Source of the DNA: Planctomycetota bacterium
GTDB taxonomy: Bacteria > Planctomycetota > Phycisphaerae > Phycisphaerales > UBA1924
Direction: 5' to 3'
DNA: 64,000 nt
Assembly: GCA_024276195.1 (NCBI GenBank)
Contig: JAJRXR010000008.1
Coordinates: 50,935 to 114,934 of the forward strand
The position numbers were made by a program, and so were the translations under genes. This document shows positions 7,814 through 16,590 of this stretch, in pieces. The notes under the pieces are model-generated. The model searched no databases. It worked only from the letters and a program-made list of their open reading frames with translations, and had not been told where the DNA came from. Position 1 is the stretch's first letter. Each line of letters begins with the position of its first letter.

Positions 7814-9169
7814 ATGAGCAGCACGATGAAACTCAGGGTCGCCGCAGGCGTAGTTACTGCGGTCGGCTCCCTCGCCCAGGTCTCTCTGGCCTCGAACGAG
7901 GTTGAGAGAGAGGTTGAGATTGTCGTCGAGAGCGCCGGGGCGGAGGGCGTGAACCTTTCGGGCGCCGCCTGCCCGCAGGATGAGTCGGAGAAGGCGCACA
8001 AGGCGCACTCAACGAAGGTTCGGACCACCAGTCGCACCAACGTGGTCATCAAGCAGGACAACGGCGAAGGCGAGGTCTACGAGCTGAAGATGGGCGACAA
8101 GGACTTCATCGTTCTTCGCAACGGGAATCGTGTTCACGACAAGCATGTCAAGCGGTTCCCGGGCAAGGTGATGCTGCTCAATGACAGCGGCGAAGAGCTC
8201 ACCACCTTCGAGCTCGAAGGCATGGGAAAGGCTCCCGAGAGCGGCAAAGTTCGGGGGCTCTGGGTCGGCAAGGGCGGGCAGCACGGGCGTGCCAACGCCA
8301 ACATCAAAGCGGACTTTGTTGTCAACACACAGACTGAAAACGCCTTCACACCCCTCGGCGGCGCCAACCCGCCCGTGATGCTCGGCATTATGGTCGGCGA
8401 GCCCGGCCCGGCGTTGCGATATCACCTGGGCCTGGGCGAGCACGGGGCCATTCTGGTCGAGGGCGTCACCGACGGGCTCGCGGCCGACGAGGCGGGGCTG
8501 CGGATGTACGACGTGATCGTCTCGCTCGACGGCTCGGGCGAGGCGGACGGCAGGGTGCTGCGCAAGATCCTGTCCCAGAAAGGCCCGGGCGACGAGCTGC
8601 GCATGATCGTGATGCGCGGGTGCGACAAGATCCGTTTGACCGCCGACCTCGACGCGTACAACGCCGACAAGCTCAACACCAGGGGCTGGCAGTCTTTCGG
8701 GGGCGCCCCGGACAAGGAGGAGAACGTGCTCAAGTTCCGCACGGCGCCGAGGGTCATCGGCGGGCGCCCGTTCGTCTGGAGCGACGACCAGGGCGAGCTT
8801 CTTGAGCTGCTCCATGACAAGCTCAAGGGGCGCCTGACCGGCGAGCAGCTCGAGCAGACACACAAGGCGCTCCAGGAGGCGCTCAGCGGGATGGACTTTG
8901 ACTTTGAGTTCGGACCCGATTCGGGCGGCATGGGCGTGATGGAGTTCAAGTGGGACGGCAAGGACCGCAAGCTCGTGTTCCCGAAGATGAAGGACCAGGA
9001 GGCCGGCTATCTGCTGGAGTTGATGCCGCAGATCGAGCGCAAGATCGAGCGTCACACCGAGCACGCCGAGCGGAAGGCGGAGGAGATTCAGGAGCGTCTG
9101 AGCGAGCGTCTCGAGCGTCTGAGCGAGGAGATCGAGCGTTTGCGTGAGGCTCTGGACGATCTTGACTGA
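7814..9169 (+). CDS. Secreted PDZ-domain protein with C-terminal coiled coil
   Basis: A 451-residue protein. The N-terminus MSSTMKLRVAAGVVTAVGS is a signal peptide. A PDZ domain sits at about residues 195-275, with the carboxylate-loop-like LGIMVGEPGPALRYHLGL, then ILVEGVTDGLAADEAGLRMYD and KGPGDELRMIVMR, as in HtrA/CtpA-type PDZ modules. No protease triad is seen, so it is a binding rather than proteolytic protein. The last about 45 residues form a heptad-like coiled coil (repeating ERLSER/ERLSEEIERLRE). A strong AGGAG precedes the ATG at 7814. It is third in the sigma/anti-sigma operon and could sense or relay an envelope signal; that is inference. Confidence 0.8.
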   Translation: MSSTMKLRVAAGVVTAVGSLAQVSLASNEVEREVEIVVESAGAEGVNLSGAACPQDESEKAHKAHSTKVRTTSRTNVVIKQDNGEGEVYELKMGDKDFIVLRNGNRVHDKHVKRFPGKVMLLNDSGEELTTFELEGMGKAPESGKVRGLWVGKGGQHGRANANIKADFVVNTQTENAFTPLGGANPPVMLGIMVGEPGPALRYHLGLGEHGAILVEGVTDGLAADEAGLRMYDVIVSLDGSGEADGRVLRKILSQKGPGDELRMIVMRGCDKIRLTADLDAYNADKLNTRGWQSFGGAPDKEENVLKFRTAPRVIGGRPFVWSDDQGELLELLHDKLKGRLTGEQLEQTHKALQEALSGMDFDFEFGPDSGGMGVMEFKWDGKDRKLVFPKMKDQEAGYLLELMPQIERKIERHTEHAERKAEEIQERLSERLERLSEEIERLREALDDLD

Positions 9170-9247
9170 TTGACTCCGGAAAGGTGAAACCCCTCGCGTG
9201 GGTTCCCATATACCGAGTATCTGGCCCCTGATCCCCACGGGGCCATC

Positions 9248-9289
9248 GCGGCCGCGTGACGAGACCCCACGCGGCCGCATTTCATTTTT
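9248..9289 (+). terminator. Rho-independent terminator after the PDZ gene
   Basis: Perfect 11-bp stem GCGGCCGCGTG (9248-9258) with CACGCGGCCGC (9268-9278) and a 9-base loop, followed by ATTTCATTTTT. It closes the sigma/anti-sigma/PDZ operon. Confidence 0.85.
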
Positions 9290-9416
9290 CGATCTTTGGG
9301 CGTCATTGTGCAGACGCTTTCGTGGGGCGAGTCGGGGTGGTGGGCGCCGGTAAGATCGGGTGTCGGGCCAGGAGATGGCCCCGGGGCTGAGAAGTCGAAG
9401 TCAGGGAGGACGATCC

Positions 9417-10487
9417 GTGAGCGAGAACGAGCCAGCAGCGACCAACCCGGACGAGGCCCTGGAGGTGCGTGAGGCGTACCAGCGTCTGCGTGAGCAGATC
9501 AGCCGGGTGATCGTGGGGCAGGACGAGGTGGTGGACCAGATCCTGATGTGCGTGTTCAGCCGGGGGCACGCGCTGCTGGTTGGTGTGCCCGGGCTAGCCA
9601 AGACATTGTTGATCTCGACGGTGGCGCGGACACTGAACCTGGAGTTCAGCCGGATCCAGTTCACGCCGGACCTGATGCCCAGTGACATCACGGGCACGGA
9701 GGTGATCGAGGAGGACAAGGCGACGGGTCGGCGGGAGCTGCGGTTCGTGCGCGGGCCGATCTTCGCGAACATGATTCTGGCCGACGAGATCAACCGGACG
9801 CCTCCGAAAACGCAGGCGGCGCTGCTCGAGTCGATGCAGGAGCGACAGGTGACGATCGGGGGCGTTCGCCACGAGCTGCCCGAGCCGTTCTTTGTGCTGG
9901 CGACGCAGAACCCGCTCGAGCAGGAGGGGACATATCCGCTGCCCGAGGCGCAGCTGGACAGGTTCATGTTCCAGGTGCTCATCACCTACCCGAAGGCGGA
10001 CGAGGAGCTGGAGGTGATGCGGCGCAGCGCGCACAAGGGTGAGGAAGAGATCAACGCGATCATGGGCGGCGAGGACATCGTGCGCATCCAGCAGATCGTC
10101 AAGCACGCGCCGGTCGCGGATCATGTGCTGCGGTACGCGCTGCGATTGGTGCGGGCGACGCGCGTGCGTGAGGCGGCGGACCCGGCCAACCCACGCCCAC
10201 AGATCGTCGATGATTATGTTTCCTGGGGCGCCGGCCCTCGGGCGAGCGAGAACCTGGTGCTCGGGGCCAAGGCCCGGGCGGTTCTCGACGGCGCCAGCCA
10301 TGTCACGCCCGAGCACGTCCGCTCGGTCGCCCGCCCGATCCTCCGGCACCGGATCCTGACCAACTTCAACGCCGAGGCGGACCAGATCACGCCGGACGCG
10401 ATCATCGACGGGCTGCTCGAATCAATCGCGGTTGATGGGGCGAGCCCGCAGGATGAGGGGCGGATGGACCGGGTTCTGCGCGCGTAA
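9417..10487 (+). CDS. MoxR-family AAA+ ATPase
   Basis: A 356-residue AAA+ ATPase of the MoxR group, thought to act as chaperone in assembling or activating other complexes. Visible marks: LVGVPGLAKTLL (Walker A variant of MoxR), ILADEINRTPPKTQAALLE (Walker B and following conserved stretch), ATQNPLEQEGTYPLPEAQLD (sensor and signature) and a C-terminal lid with ILTNFNAEAD. The GTG at 9417 with GGGAGGA upstream is taken as start; an ATG exists at 9360 but lacks such a site. MoxR genes usually precede a DUF58/von Willebrand-type gene; here none follows, the next gene being an Rrf2 regulator. Confidence 0.92.
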   Translation: MSENEPAATNPDEALEVREAYQRLREQISRVIVGQDEVVDQILMCVFSRGHALLVGVPGLAKTLLISTVARTLNLEFSRIQFTPDLMPSDITGTEVIEEDKATGRRELRFVRGPIFANMILADEINRTPPKTQAALLESMQERQVTIGGVRHELPEPFFVLATQNPLEQEGTYPLPEAQLDRFMFQVLITYPKADEELEVMRRSAHKGEEEINAIMGGEDIVRIQQIVKHAPVADHVLRYALRLVRATRVREAADPANPRPQIVDDYVSWGAGPRASENLVLGAKARAVLDGASHVTPEHVRSVARPILRHRILTNFNAEADQITPDAIIDGLLESIAVDGASPQDEGRMDRVLRA

Positions 10488-10583
10488 TGCACACTTGAAG
10501 CGGACAAACGGGTACACTGATTGCGGACGTGGCAGGGCTGATCCGAACGGGGTTCGTTCGGGAGTCGAAGGCGGGGAACCAGA

Positions 10584-11048
10584 ATGCTCTCACAGACGGT
10601 GGAGTACGCGTTGCGTGCGATGGTGTGCCTGGCGCAATCTCCGGACGAGTTGACGCCGACGCCAGCGCTGGCGAGCATCACGAAGGTGCCGCCGAACTAT
10701 CTGGCCAAGGTGCTCCAGGTGCTGGCCCAGGCGGACCTGATCAAGGGCAGGCGTGGCGTCGGCGGGGGCTACAAGCTCACCCGCCCGGCGAACCAGATTT
10801 CGATGTTCGACGTCGTTGACGCGATCGACACGCTCAAGCCGATCCAGACGTGCCCGCTCGGCATCGAGGACCACGGCGAAAGCCTCTGCTCGCTGCACAA
10901 GCGTCTTGATTCGGCGGTACGGATGCTGATCGACCAGTTCGAGGGTGTGACGCTCGAGGACCTGATCAGCGAGGCGAACCCGAGCGCCCCGCTCTGTCGA
11001 TCAGACAAGCGCGTCGCCCTGGGTCTTCCGGGGAAGAAGTCCGGTTGA
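10584..11048 (+). CDS. Rrf2-family transcriptional regulator
   Basis: A 154-residue winged-helix regulator. The N-terminus MLSQTVEYALRAMVCLAQ and the wing GRRGVGGGYKLTRPA are diagnostic of Rrf2. The sensory loop has QTCPLGIEDHG with Cys90 and a second Cys102 (ESLCSLHKRL), close to the pattern of iron-sulfur binding members such as IscR and NsrR, which carry three cysteines in this loop. With two, a cluster is possible but not assured; a further Cys138 lies in the tail. No iscS/suf genes adjoin it, so the target is unknown. It lies between the MoxR gene and lysS. Confidence 0.88.
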   Translation: MLSQTVEYALRAMVCLAQSPDELTPTPALASITKVPPNYLAKVLQVLAQADLIKGRRGVGGGYKLTRPANQISMFDVVDAIDTLKPIQTCPLGIEDHGESLCSLHKRLDSAVRMLIDQFEGVTLEDLISEANPSAPLCRSDKRVALGLPGKKSG

Positions 11049-11092
11049 TCCTGGCGGGTTCGGCGCTGGGCGCTGGCGGGTAGGATTCCCGC

Positions 11093-12745
11093 GTGAGCGA
11101 CCAACCAGATCAAAAGAACGCGCCCCCAGTCCCTGTTCCGGGTGATGACATCCACCACCTCGAGGCCCAGCGGCGCACCAACCGTCAGAAGGTCTGCGAG
11201 CTTGGGCTTGATCCCTACGGCGGGCGGACCGACGGGCTGCTCTCGCTGCGCGACGCGGCGGAGCGGTACGACGCGGACGCGGACGCCGAGCACCAGTCCG
11301 GGAGCAAGGAGGACGGGTACGTCGATCGGCGCCTGGCAGTGAAGGTCGCCGGGCGGGTGGTGCTGCACCGGGACAACGGGAAGCTGGTGTGGATGAATCT
11401 GCGCGACCAGAGCCGCGACTCGCTGCAGGTGGCCGTCTCGAAGCGTGACGCGACCGAGGCGGGGTTCGGGCTGAGCAAGGCCGCGGACATCGGCGACATC
11501 CTTGTCGTCGAAGGCCCCGTGATGAAGACCCGGGCCGGCGAGACCACGGTCTGGGCGAGCGACGTGCAGAGTGCGAGCAAGTGCCTTGTGCCGCCTCCAG
11601 AGAAGCACAGCGGTTTGGCGGACGCCGAGACACGCGCCCGCCAGCGGTATCTGGACATGTGGGTCAACCCGGAGACGACGCGGGTGCTGGCGCTGCGATC
11701 AAAGCTCATCTCGCACACACGCCGGTTCATGGAGGGGCGGGCGTTCTTGGAGGTCGAGACGCCCGTGCTCCAGGCGCAGGCGGGCGGGGCTGCGGCCAGG
11801 CCGTTTATCACGCACATGAACGCGCTGGATATGCAGCTGTACATGCGCATCGCGACCGAGCTGCACCTCAAACGCCTCGTGGTCGGCGGCATGGGGCGCG
11901 TCTTCGAGATCGGGCGCATCTTCCGCAACGAGGGCGTGGACAAGCGACACAACCCCGAGTTCACGTCCATGGAGGCGTACCAGGCGTTCGGCGACTACGA
12001 GACTATGGCAGAGCTGACCGAAACGCTTATCCGCGAGCTGGCGACGCTCAGCGCCGGGTTCTGGCGGGACGCGGGCGAGGACCGGGCGGAGGGCTCGCTC
12101 ACGCTCCCGTTCGCCGATCTCTCGATCGACTACGCCCGCCCGTTCGACCGTGTGACATACAACGAGCTGTTCGAGCGGGCGCTGGGCTTTGCATCGAGCG
12201 ACACAGACCGCGTCTGGGCGGAGGCGCAGAAGCGTGGGCTGATCGGCAAGTACGCGCGCCACCTCAAGGACGAGGATCGCGAGATCGGGTCTGCCGGCGC
12301 GAGCGATCTGCGCGGGAAGATTGACGACGCGCTGATTGTCAACGAGTTGTTTGAGGAGGTCGCCGAGGCGAGCCTGGACCCGGCGCGCCCGACGTTTGTG
12401 TTTGATTACCCGTCGGCGTTGTCGCCGCTGACGCGCCCGAAGCGCGATGAGCCGCAGATCGCCGAGCGCTGGGATCTGTTCATCGCGGGCATGGAAATCG
12501 GGCCTGCGTACACCGAGTTGAACGACCCGGACATTCAGGAAGCCAAGTTCCGCGAGCAGCTCTCGGGCCTGGACGACGAGGAGTCCACGTTCAGGAATCT
12601 CGACGAGGACTTTCTGCGGGCGCTGAAGGTCGGCATGCCCCCGGCGGGCGGGCTCGGGCTCGGGATCGATCGCCTTGTGATGCTGATGTGCGACCGCCCG
12701 TCGATACGCGATGTGATCGCGTTCCCGTTCATGCGACCGGAGTGA
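11093..12745 (+). CDS. lysS: Lysyl-tRNA synthetase, class II
   Basis: A 550-residue class II lysyl-tRNA synthetase. The N-terminal anticodon-binding OB-fold spans about residues 60-165 (VKVAGRVVLHRDNGKLVW). The catalytic domain shows motif 1 (FMEGRAFLEVETPVL), motif 2 (FRNEGVDKRHNPEFTSME) and motif 3 (GGLGLGIDRLVMLMCD). It charges tRNA-Lys with lysine using ATP. The start is a GTG at 11093. The protein is longer than E. coli LysS (505) owing to a short N-terminal tail and insertions, one before SLTLPFADLSIDY. The gene ends in a strong hairpin shared with the convergent gene at 12820-13839. Confidence 0.96.
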   Translation: MSDQPDQKNAPPVPVPGDDIHHLEAQRRTNRQKVCELGLDPYGGRTDGLLSLRDAAERYDADADAEHQSGSKEDGYVDRRLAVKVAGRVVLHRDNGKLVWMNLRDQSRDSLQVAVSKRDATEAGFGLSKAADIGDILVVEGPVMKTRAGETTVWASDVQSASKCLVPPPEKHSGLADAETRARQRYLDMWVNPETTRVLALRSKLISHTRRFMEGRAFLEVETPVLQAQAGGAAARPFITHMNALDMQLYMRIATELHLKRLVVGGMGRVFEIGRIFRNEGVDKRHNPEFTSMEAYQAFGDYETMAELTETLIRELATLSAGFWRDAGEDRAEGSLTLPFADLSIDYARPFDRVTYNELFERALGFASSDTDRVWAEAQKRGLIGKYARHLKDEDREIGSAGASDLRGKIDDALIVNELFEEVAEASLDPARPTFVFDYPSALSPLTRPKRDEPQIAERWDLFIAGMEIGPAYTELNDPDIQEAKFREQLSGLDDEESTFRNLDEDFLRALKVGMPPAGGLGLGIDRLVMLMCDRPSIRDVIAFPFMRPE

Positions 12746-12759
12746 TAGCGCAAGCGAAA

Positions 12760-12788
12760 GGCGCCCCGGTCACGAGGACCGGGGCGCC
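12760..12788. terminator. Bidirectional terminator between lysS and a convergent gene
   Basis: Perfect 11-bp inverted repeat GGCGCCCCGGT (12760-12770) / ACCGGGGCGCC (12778-12788) with a 7-base loop, in the 74-base gap between two converging genes. There is no long T-run, so termination strength is uncertain. Confidence 0.7.
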
Positions 12789-12819
12789 GCTGTGCGATCA
12801 CGGTGTGCTTTGCGGTCGA

Positions 12820-13839
12820 TCAGCCGCCGGAGGGGGCTTCTTCCTCGTCGCCGTCTTTGATGATGGCGCCGGGCTTGATCTCGACGCCGCCGTCGGGACG
12901 GATTGTGCGTACCGATTCGGTCATTGTCTGGTCGGTCTTGCCTTCGCCGAAGTCAATGGGAACGACCGGGGGGATGGTCGGGTTCTCGCGCATAGCGATG
13001 ATGGCCCGGAGAACCCCCTGGTGCTCTTCAAAGGAGAGGCTCTTGAGGGCTTCGCGGAGCGAGGCCGCGTCGGTGACGCCGGCGATGGCGCTGGCCGCGT
13101 TGGGAGACAGAGACTGGCCCCGGAGTTCGTTGATCTTGCTTGCGCCCTCGTTGAGCATGAGCTGGTACGCGAGGCGGGCTTCCTTGATCGACTCGTTCAT
13201 GATGAAGCGCATGAAGTAGTCGAGGTTGTCGTCGGGGTAGCGCTCTTTGAGCTCGTCGTTGACAGCGATCTGGTACTGGCGGACGATGTTGTTGTTGCCC
13301 TCGGCCTGGATCCGGGTCAGGGCGCCGCGCTGCTTGAGCTCGTGCGTCAGTGACGGGTCGGCGATGAGCGGCTGGATGGTCCGGGCGACCTGTTGCATCC
13401 CTTCGATATCCGCGAGGCGGATCTGATCGATGATGCCGGTCTCGAGGTCCATCAGCAGATCGATGTTCTCGATGATCTGGCGTTCCATGCGGGCCTGGCG
13501 CTCGATGCGCAGGTCGTTGATCACTTTACTTTTGCTGGGGCCGATGTACGGGTTGCGAACCAGCGCGACCTCGTCGGGCAGGCGCTTCAGGGGCCTGATG
13601 AACCCGTCCTCGCCAAGCTCGGCGAGCGGGCGGTGGCGCGGTGTGGGGGCGGTGCCGACGGTTCTGTCCCGTGGTGATCGAGCGCTGGGCGCGGCTTGCG
13701 CCGCCTGCTTGGGCGGGGGGGTGTAGGCCTCGCCGGCATCCGCCTTGGGCGGGGGGGTCGTGACCTGGGCGATGGCGGGGGCGCCGATCAGCCCGATGGC
13801 TGCCAGCACGCCGAGTCGTTGTGTTGTTTGACGGATCAT
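12820..13839 (-). CDS. Secreted protein of unknown function
   Basis: A 339-residue protein not recognised as a named family. It has a signal peptide (MIRQTTQRLGVLAAIGLIGAP, cleavage probably after AIA), a proline-rich low-complexity segment (about 27-80), then a mostly helical, charged core (about 95-290) with ERQARMERQIIENIDLLMDL and HELKQRGALTRIQAEGNN. The C-terminal tail is acidic (KDGDEEEAPSGG). The composition suggests a periplasmic helical or coiled-coil protein. It converges on lysS and is divergent from pyrE. Codon use matches its neighbours. Confidence 0.75.
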   Translation of the reverse strand: MIRQTTQRLGVLAAIGLIGAPAIAQVTTPPPKADAGEAYTPPPKQAAQAAPSARSPRDRTVGTAPTPRHRPLAELGEDGFIRPLKRLPDEVALVRNPYIGPSKSKVINDLRIERQARMERQIIENIDLLMDLETGIIDQIRLADIEGMQQVARTIQPLIADPSLTHELKQRGALTRIQAEGNNNIVRQYQIAVNDELKERYPDDNLDYFMRFIMNESIKEARLAYQLMLNEGASKINELRGQSLSPNAASAIAGVTDAASLREALKSLSFEEHQGVLRAIIAMRENPTIPPVVPIDFGEGKTDQTMTESVRTIRPDGGVEIKPGAIIKDGDEEEAPSGG

Positions 13840-14061
13840 CCGTTGTGTCCTCCGATTTGATGCCCGGGGAGGGGGTTGCCTGCCCGGGGTCTTGCATCTT
13901 GGGTTGAGTTCCTGCCTCGCAGAGTAATTATGCCCGCCGGGAGAGCCCCGGCGTTCTTTCTCGTGTTTTTCTCTCTGGTTCTACGTCTGAGTGGGCAGAA
14001 AGATCCGGCGTATCGGCCTGTCCCTGGGCGTCTATTGCGTCTGGGCGCCCTAGGCTGGGCG

Positions 14062-14634
14062 ATGCCTGACCCGGACGTGACCCGACCGATCGACACACAA
14101 TCGCTCGCCCGGCAGATCGCCGAGGCCAGCCTGCTGCGTGGGACGTTCACCCTCCGGTCCGGGCGGACCAGCTCGTATTACCTCGACAAATACCGATTTT
14201 CGACGAGGCCCGAGGTGCTCGCCCCGCTGGCCGCGATGTTCGCCCAGCGGATCGGGCTGGTCGAGGGTGAGTTGGGCGCGCGGGCTGACCGTCTGGCGGG
14301 CGCCGAGCTGGGCGGGATCCCGCTCGTCACCGCGACGGCCCTCGAGACCGGGCGCCCCTGCGTGTTTATCCGCAACGCCAAAAAGGACTACGGCACAGCC
14401 AAGCAGCTCGAGGGCGCGCTCGAACCGGGCGACAGCGTCATCATGCTCGAAGACGTCGCGACCACCGGGGGCCAGGCCCTCGAGGCGGTCGAGTCCATCC
14501 AGGGCGAGGGGGGGCGGGTGCTGGCGATCATCGCCGCGATCGACCGCCAGGAGGGCGCCCGCGAGAACATCGAGCGCGCCGGGCTCCGGTTTGAGGCGCT
14601 GTTCACGAAGCGTGATCTGGGCGTGGACGAGTAG
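14062..14634 (+). CDS. pyrE: Orotate phosphoribosyltransferase
   Basis: A 190-residue type I phosphoribosyltransferase converting orotate and PRPP to OMP in pyrimidine synthesis. The PRPP-binding loop VIMLEDVATTGGQALEAVE is complete, the substrate side shows FTLRSGRTSSYYLDKYRFS, and the conserved catalytic-loop region FIRNAKKDYGTAKQLEG is present. The ATG at 14062 gives a normal length; the frame is open upstream to 13876 but that part lacks similarity. Other pyr genes are not adjacent; pyrB is at 51.6-52.5 kb in this window. Confidence 0.94.
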   Translation: MPDPDVTRPIDTQSLARQIAEASLLRGTFTLRSGRTSSYYLDKYRFSTRPEVLAPLAAMFAQRIGLVEGELGARADRLAGAELGGIPLVTATALETGRPCVFIRNAKKDYGTAKQLEGALEPGDSVIMLEDVATTGGQALEAVESIQGEGGRVLAIIAAIDRQEGARENIERAGLRFEALFTKRDLGVDE

Positions 14635-14646
14635 GTCGACAAGCTC

Positions 14647-14898
14647 TCAGAACACGAACATCATCAGGAACGCGGCAAGCACCAAAAACAGCGTGATCCA
14701 GGCCCACATAGGCAGGGGCGGCGAGCCGTCGCGGGGTGGCTCATCGAGGTTCTCGCCGCAGACGTGGCAGTCCTTGGCCTGGTCCCAGACCTCGGACCCG
14801 CAGTGTGGGCAGGTGCGGGTCTCGGCGCCGAAGCGGTCAAGGTCTTCGGCGGACGGGCCGTCGGGGTGGAGGCCCTCGCTGAGTTCGTAGTCGTCCAT
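14647..14898 (-). CDS. Small zinc-ribbon protein with C-terminal membrane helix
   Basis: An 83-residue protein. It has an acidic N-terminus, a zinc-ribbon (TCPHCGSEVWDQAKDCHVCG, two CxxC pairs 13 residues apart), a short proline-rich linker and one C-terminal membrane helix (MWAWITLFLVLAAFLMMFVF). It is likely tail-anchored with the ribbon in the cytosol. It converges on pyrE with a 12-base gap. The ATG at 14898 is taken; the frame extends to 14946 but that region belongs to the neighbouring repeat element. Function unknown. Confidence 0.75.
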   Translation of the reverse strand: MDDYELSEGLHPDGPSAEDLDRFGAETRTCPHCGSEVWDQAKDCHVCGENLDEPPRDGSPPLPMWAWITLFLVLAAFLMMFVF

Positions 14899-14937
14899 CT
14901 GGCGAAGGGTAGTGCGCGTGGTGGATGCGAAGACGGT

Positions 14938-15045
14938 GTTTACCACAGAGGCACAGAGAGGACAGAGGAAAATTGCATCAGACTTAGATCAGAATCCGAG
15001 TCTCTGCGTCTCTGCGTCTCTGCGTCTCTGCGTCTCTGTGGTGAA
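14938..15045. repeat. Imperfect inverted-repeat intergenic element (copy 1)
   Basis: About 108 bases with complementary ends ACCACAGAG (14942-14950) and CTCTGTGGT (15034-15042). The right half is a tandem run of five CTCTG(CG/TG)T units. The centre holds GCATCAGAC (14975-14983) and AGAATC (14991-14996). The same core recurs in a second copy at 35462-35578. It is richer in AT than the flanks and carries no gene. It resembles the widespread 'ACCACAGAGACACAGAG' type of bacterial intergenic palindromes; its origin is unknown. Confidence 0.75.
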
Positions 15046-15089
15046 TCTTTCTTTTGTGGCTTCAGAGACGCGCCCGCATCACAACGGCA

Positions 15090-15118
15090 AAGGCCCCGTC
15101 CACGATGGACGGGGCCTT
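15090..15118 (-). terminator. Terminator hairpin downstream of sat
   Basis: Perfect 12-bp stem AAGGCCCCGTCC (15090-15101) / GGACGGGGCCTT (15107-15118) with a 5-base loop, 25 bases beyond the sat stop. Only short T-runs flank it. Confidence 0.7.
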
Positions 15119-15142
15119 GTTCAATCATGTCGCGACGGGTGA

Positions 15143-16321
15143 TTACTTGGCGTTGGTCGCCCAGTTGATCAGGATGTCGGCGACCTCGGGGCGGGTGAAC
15201 TCGCCGGGGGGGCGCTTGCCCTCGTCGAGCATCGCGCGGACCTTGGTGCCGGACAGGAAGATCTGGTCGCCCTCGAGCTTGGGGAAGGTCTTGCCCGAGA
15301 CCATGCCCTGGGCCTTCTTGCTGAACGCGGCGTGCTCAAACTTGAGCGGCTCGATCTCCAGGTTGCTCTCGTCAAGATCGTTGAAGATGTTCTGCGCGTC
15401 GTAGGTGCCGTAGTAGCTGCCCACGCCCGCGTGGTCGCGCCCGACGATGAAGTGGGTGACGCCGTAGTTCTTGCGGACGAGGGCGTGGAGGATGGCCTCG
15501 CGCGGGCCGGCGTATCGCATGGCCGCGGGCATGACGCTGAGCATCGTCCGCTCGGGGACGAAGTACTCTTTGATGAGGGCCTGGTAGCAGTCCATGCGGA
15601 CGTCGGCGGGGATATCGCCGGGCTTGGTCTCGCCCACAAGGGGGTGGATGAGCAGGCCGTCGGTGATTTCCTGGGTGCACTTGCACAGGTACTCGTGTGC
15701 GCGGTGAATCGGGTTGCGGGTCTGGAAGGCGCCGACGGTTTTCCAGCCGCGGTTCGCGAACTCCGCCCGGGTCTGGGCGGGGGTCAGGCGGAAGTCGAGG
15801 AAGGCCTCTGGCCCGTCGGGATCGACGCAGGTCTCGACGGCTTCGATCGGGCCGCCCAGGCAGACAGCGCCTTCCTTCTTGACCGCCTCAGCGCCGGGGT
15901 GGTTCCCGTCGTCGTCTGAGGCCTTGTTGAAGAAGATGGTCGCTTCGAGCGCGGTGTCGTGGGGGTAGACCTCTTCGACGGTCATGACCGCCTGGAGCGT
16001 GCCGTTGGGGGCGTAGAGCGCGACGCGTTCGCCCGCCTTGGCCTTGCCCTCGTCTGTGCTGAGTGTGATGGGGATGGGCCAGATATCGCCGCTGGCGAGC
16101 TTCATGCCCTTGCACACACCCTCGAAGTCACCCTTGCCCATGAAGCCCGTCAGCGGGCTGAAGGCGCCGATGGCGATCATCTCGACGTCGCACGACTGCT
16201 TGGGCGAGAGATCGATGCGGGTCAGGCCCGCGGCTTCCTTGATGAGCTCGTCGCGCCGGGCGCCATCGCTGACCTGGTTGACGAGGGTTCCGCCGTGCGG
16301 GGGGATCAGGCCGTGGCTCAT
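15143..16321 (-). CDS. sat: Sulfate adenylyltransferase (ATP sulfurylase)
   Basis: A 392-residue ATP sulfurylase of the Sat/MET3 type (not the CysDN type). It makes adenosine 5'-phosphosulfate (APS) from sulfate and ATP. The nucleotide-binding motif QTRNPIHRAHEYL and the second signature GRDHAGVGSYYG are intact, as is the N-terminal PUA-like region with GAFSPLTGFMGKGDF. The start ATG at 16321 opens with MSHGLIPPHGG, typical of the family. It is divergent from the beta-helix gene and stands about 1.8 kb from cysC, which uses its product. No dissimilatory aprAB or dsr genes are in the window, so an assimilatory or sulfation role is more likely. Confidence 0.95.
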   Translation of the reverse strand: MSHGLIPPHGGTLVNQVSDGARRDELIKEAAGLTRIDLSPKQSCDVEMIAIGAFSPLTGFMGKGDFEGVCKGMKLASGDIWPIPITLSTDEGKAKAGERVALYAPNGTLQAVMTVEEVYPHDTALEATIFFNKASDDDGNHPGAEAVKKEGAVCLGGPIEAVETCVDPDGPEAFLDFRLTPAQTRAEFANRGWKTVGAFQTRNPIHRAHEYLCKCTQEITDGLLIHPLVGETKPGDIPADVRMDCYQALIKEYFVPERTMLSVMPAAMRYAGPREAILHALVRKNYGVTHFIVGRDHAGVGSYYGTYDAQNIFNDLDESNLEIEPLKFEHAAFSKKAQGMVSGKTFPKLEGDQIFLSGTKVRAMLDEGKRPPGEFTRPEVADILINWATNAK

Positions 16322-16590
16322 GAGCGAGTCTCCATGGGGATTGGGTTGCGGGACGCACGCTCGTCGCGCAACCCACAAATCGATTGGTTTATGTACGGGC
16401 TCGCCCGCGTCCATGCGGCGGGCGTCGAGGAGGGGACCATAGGGAGCGGCAAGGGCGCTTTCCAAGCGGAAGGAACAGGATCGGGCGTCTTCCGGGAGAT
16501 TTTCAGCTTCCGTGAGGCGCGCGGCGCCTGGGCGTCGCCTTGGAGTGTGAACCAGCCGCTTTGCGGCTCATACCCACGGAGGCACGCATC

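Noticed and set aside
13904-13930. TTGAGT with TAATTA as a promoter between the 12820 gene and pyrE
   Set aside because: The spacing is only 15 bases and the -35 is poor, so it was not listed.
15001-15043. CTCTGCGT tandem units considered as a CRISPR or minisatellite
   Set aside because: Units are only 8 bases without spacers; they form one arm of a palindromic intergenic element.
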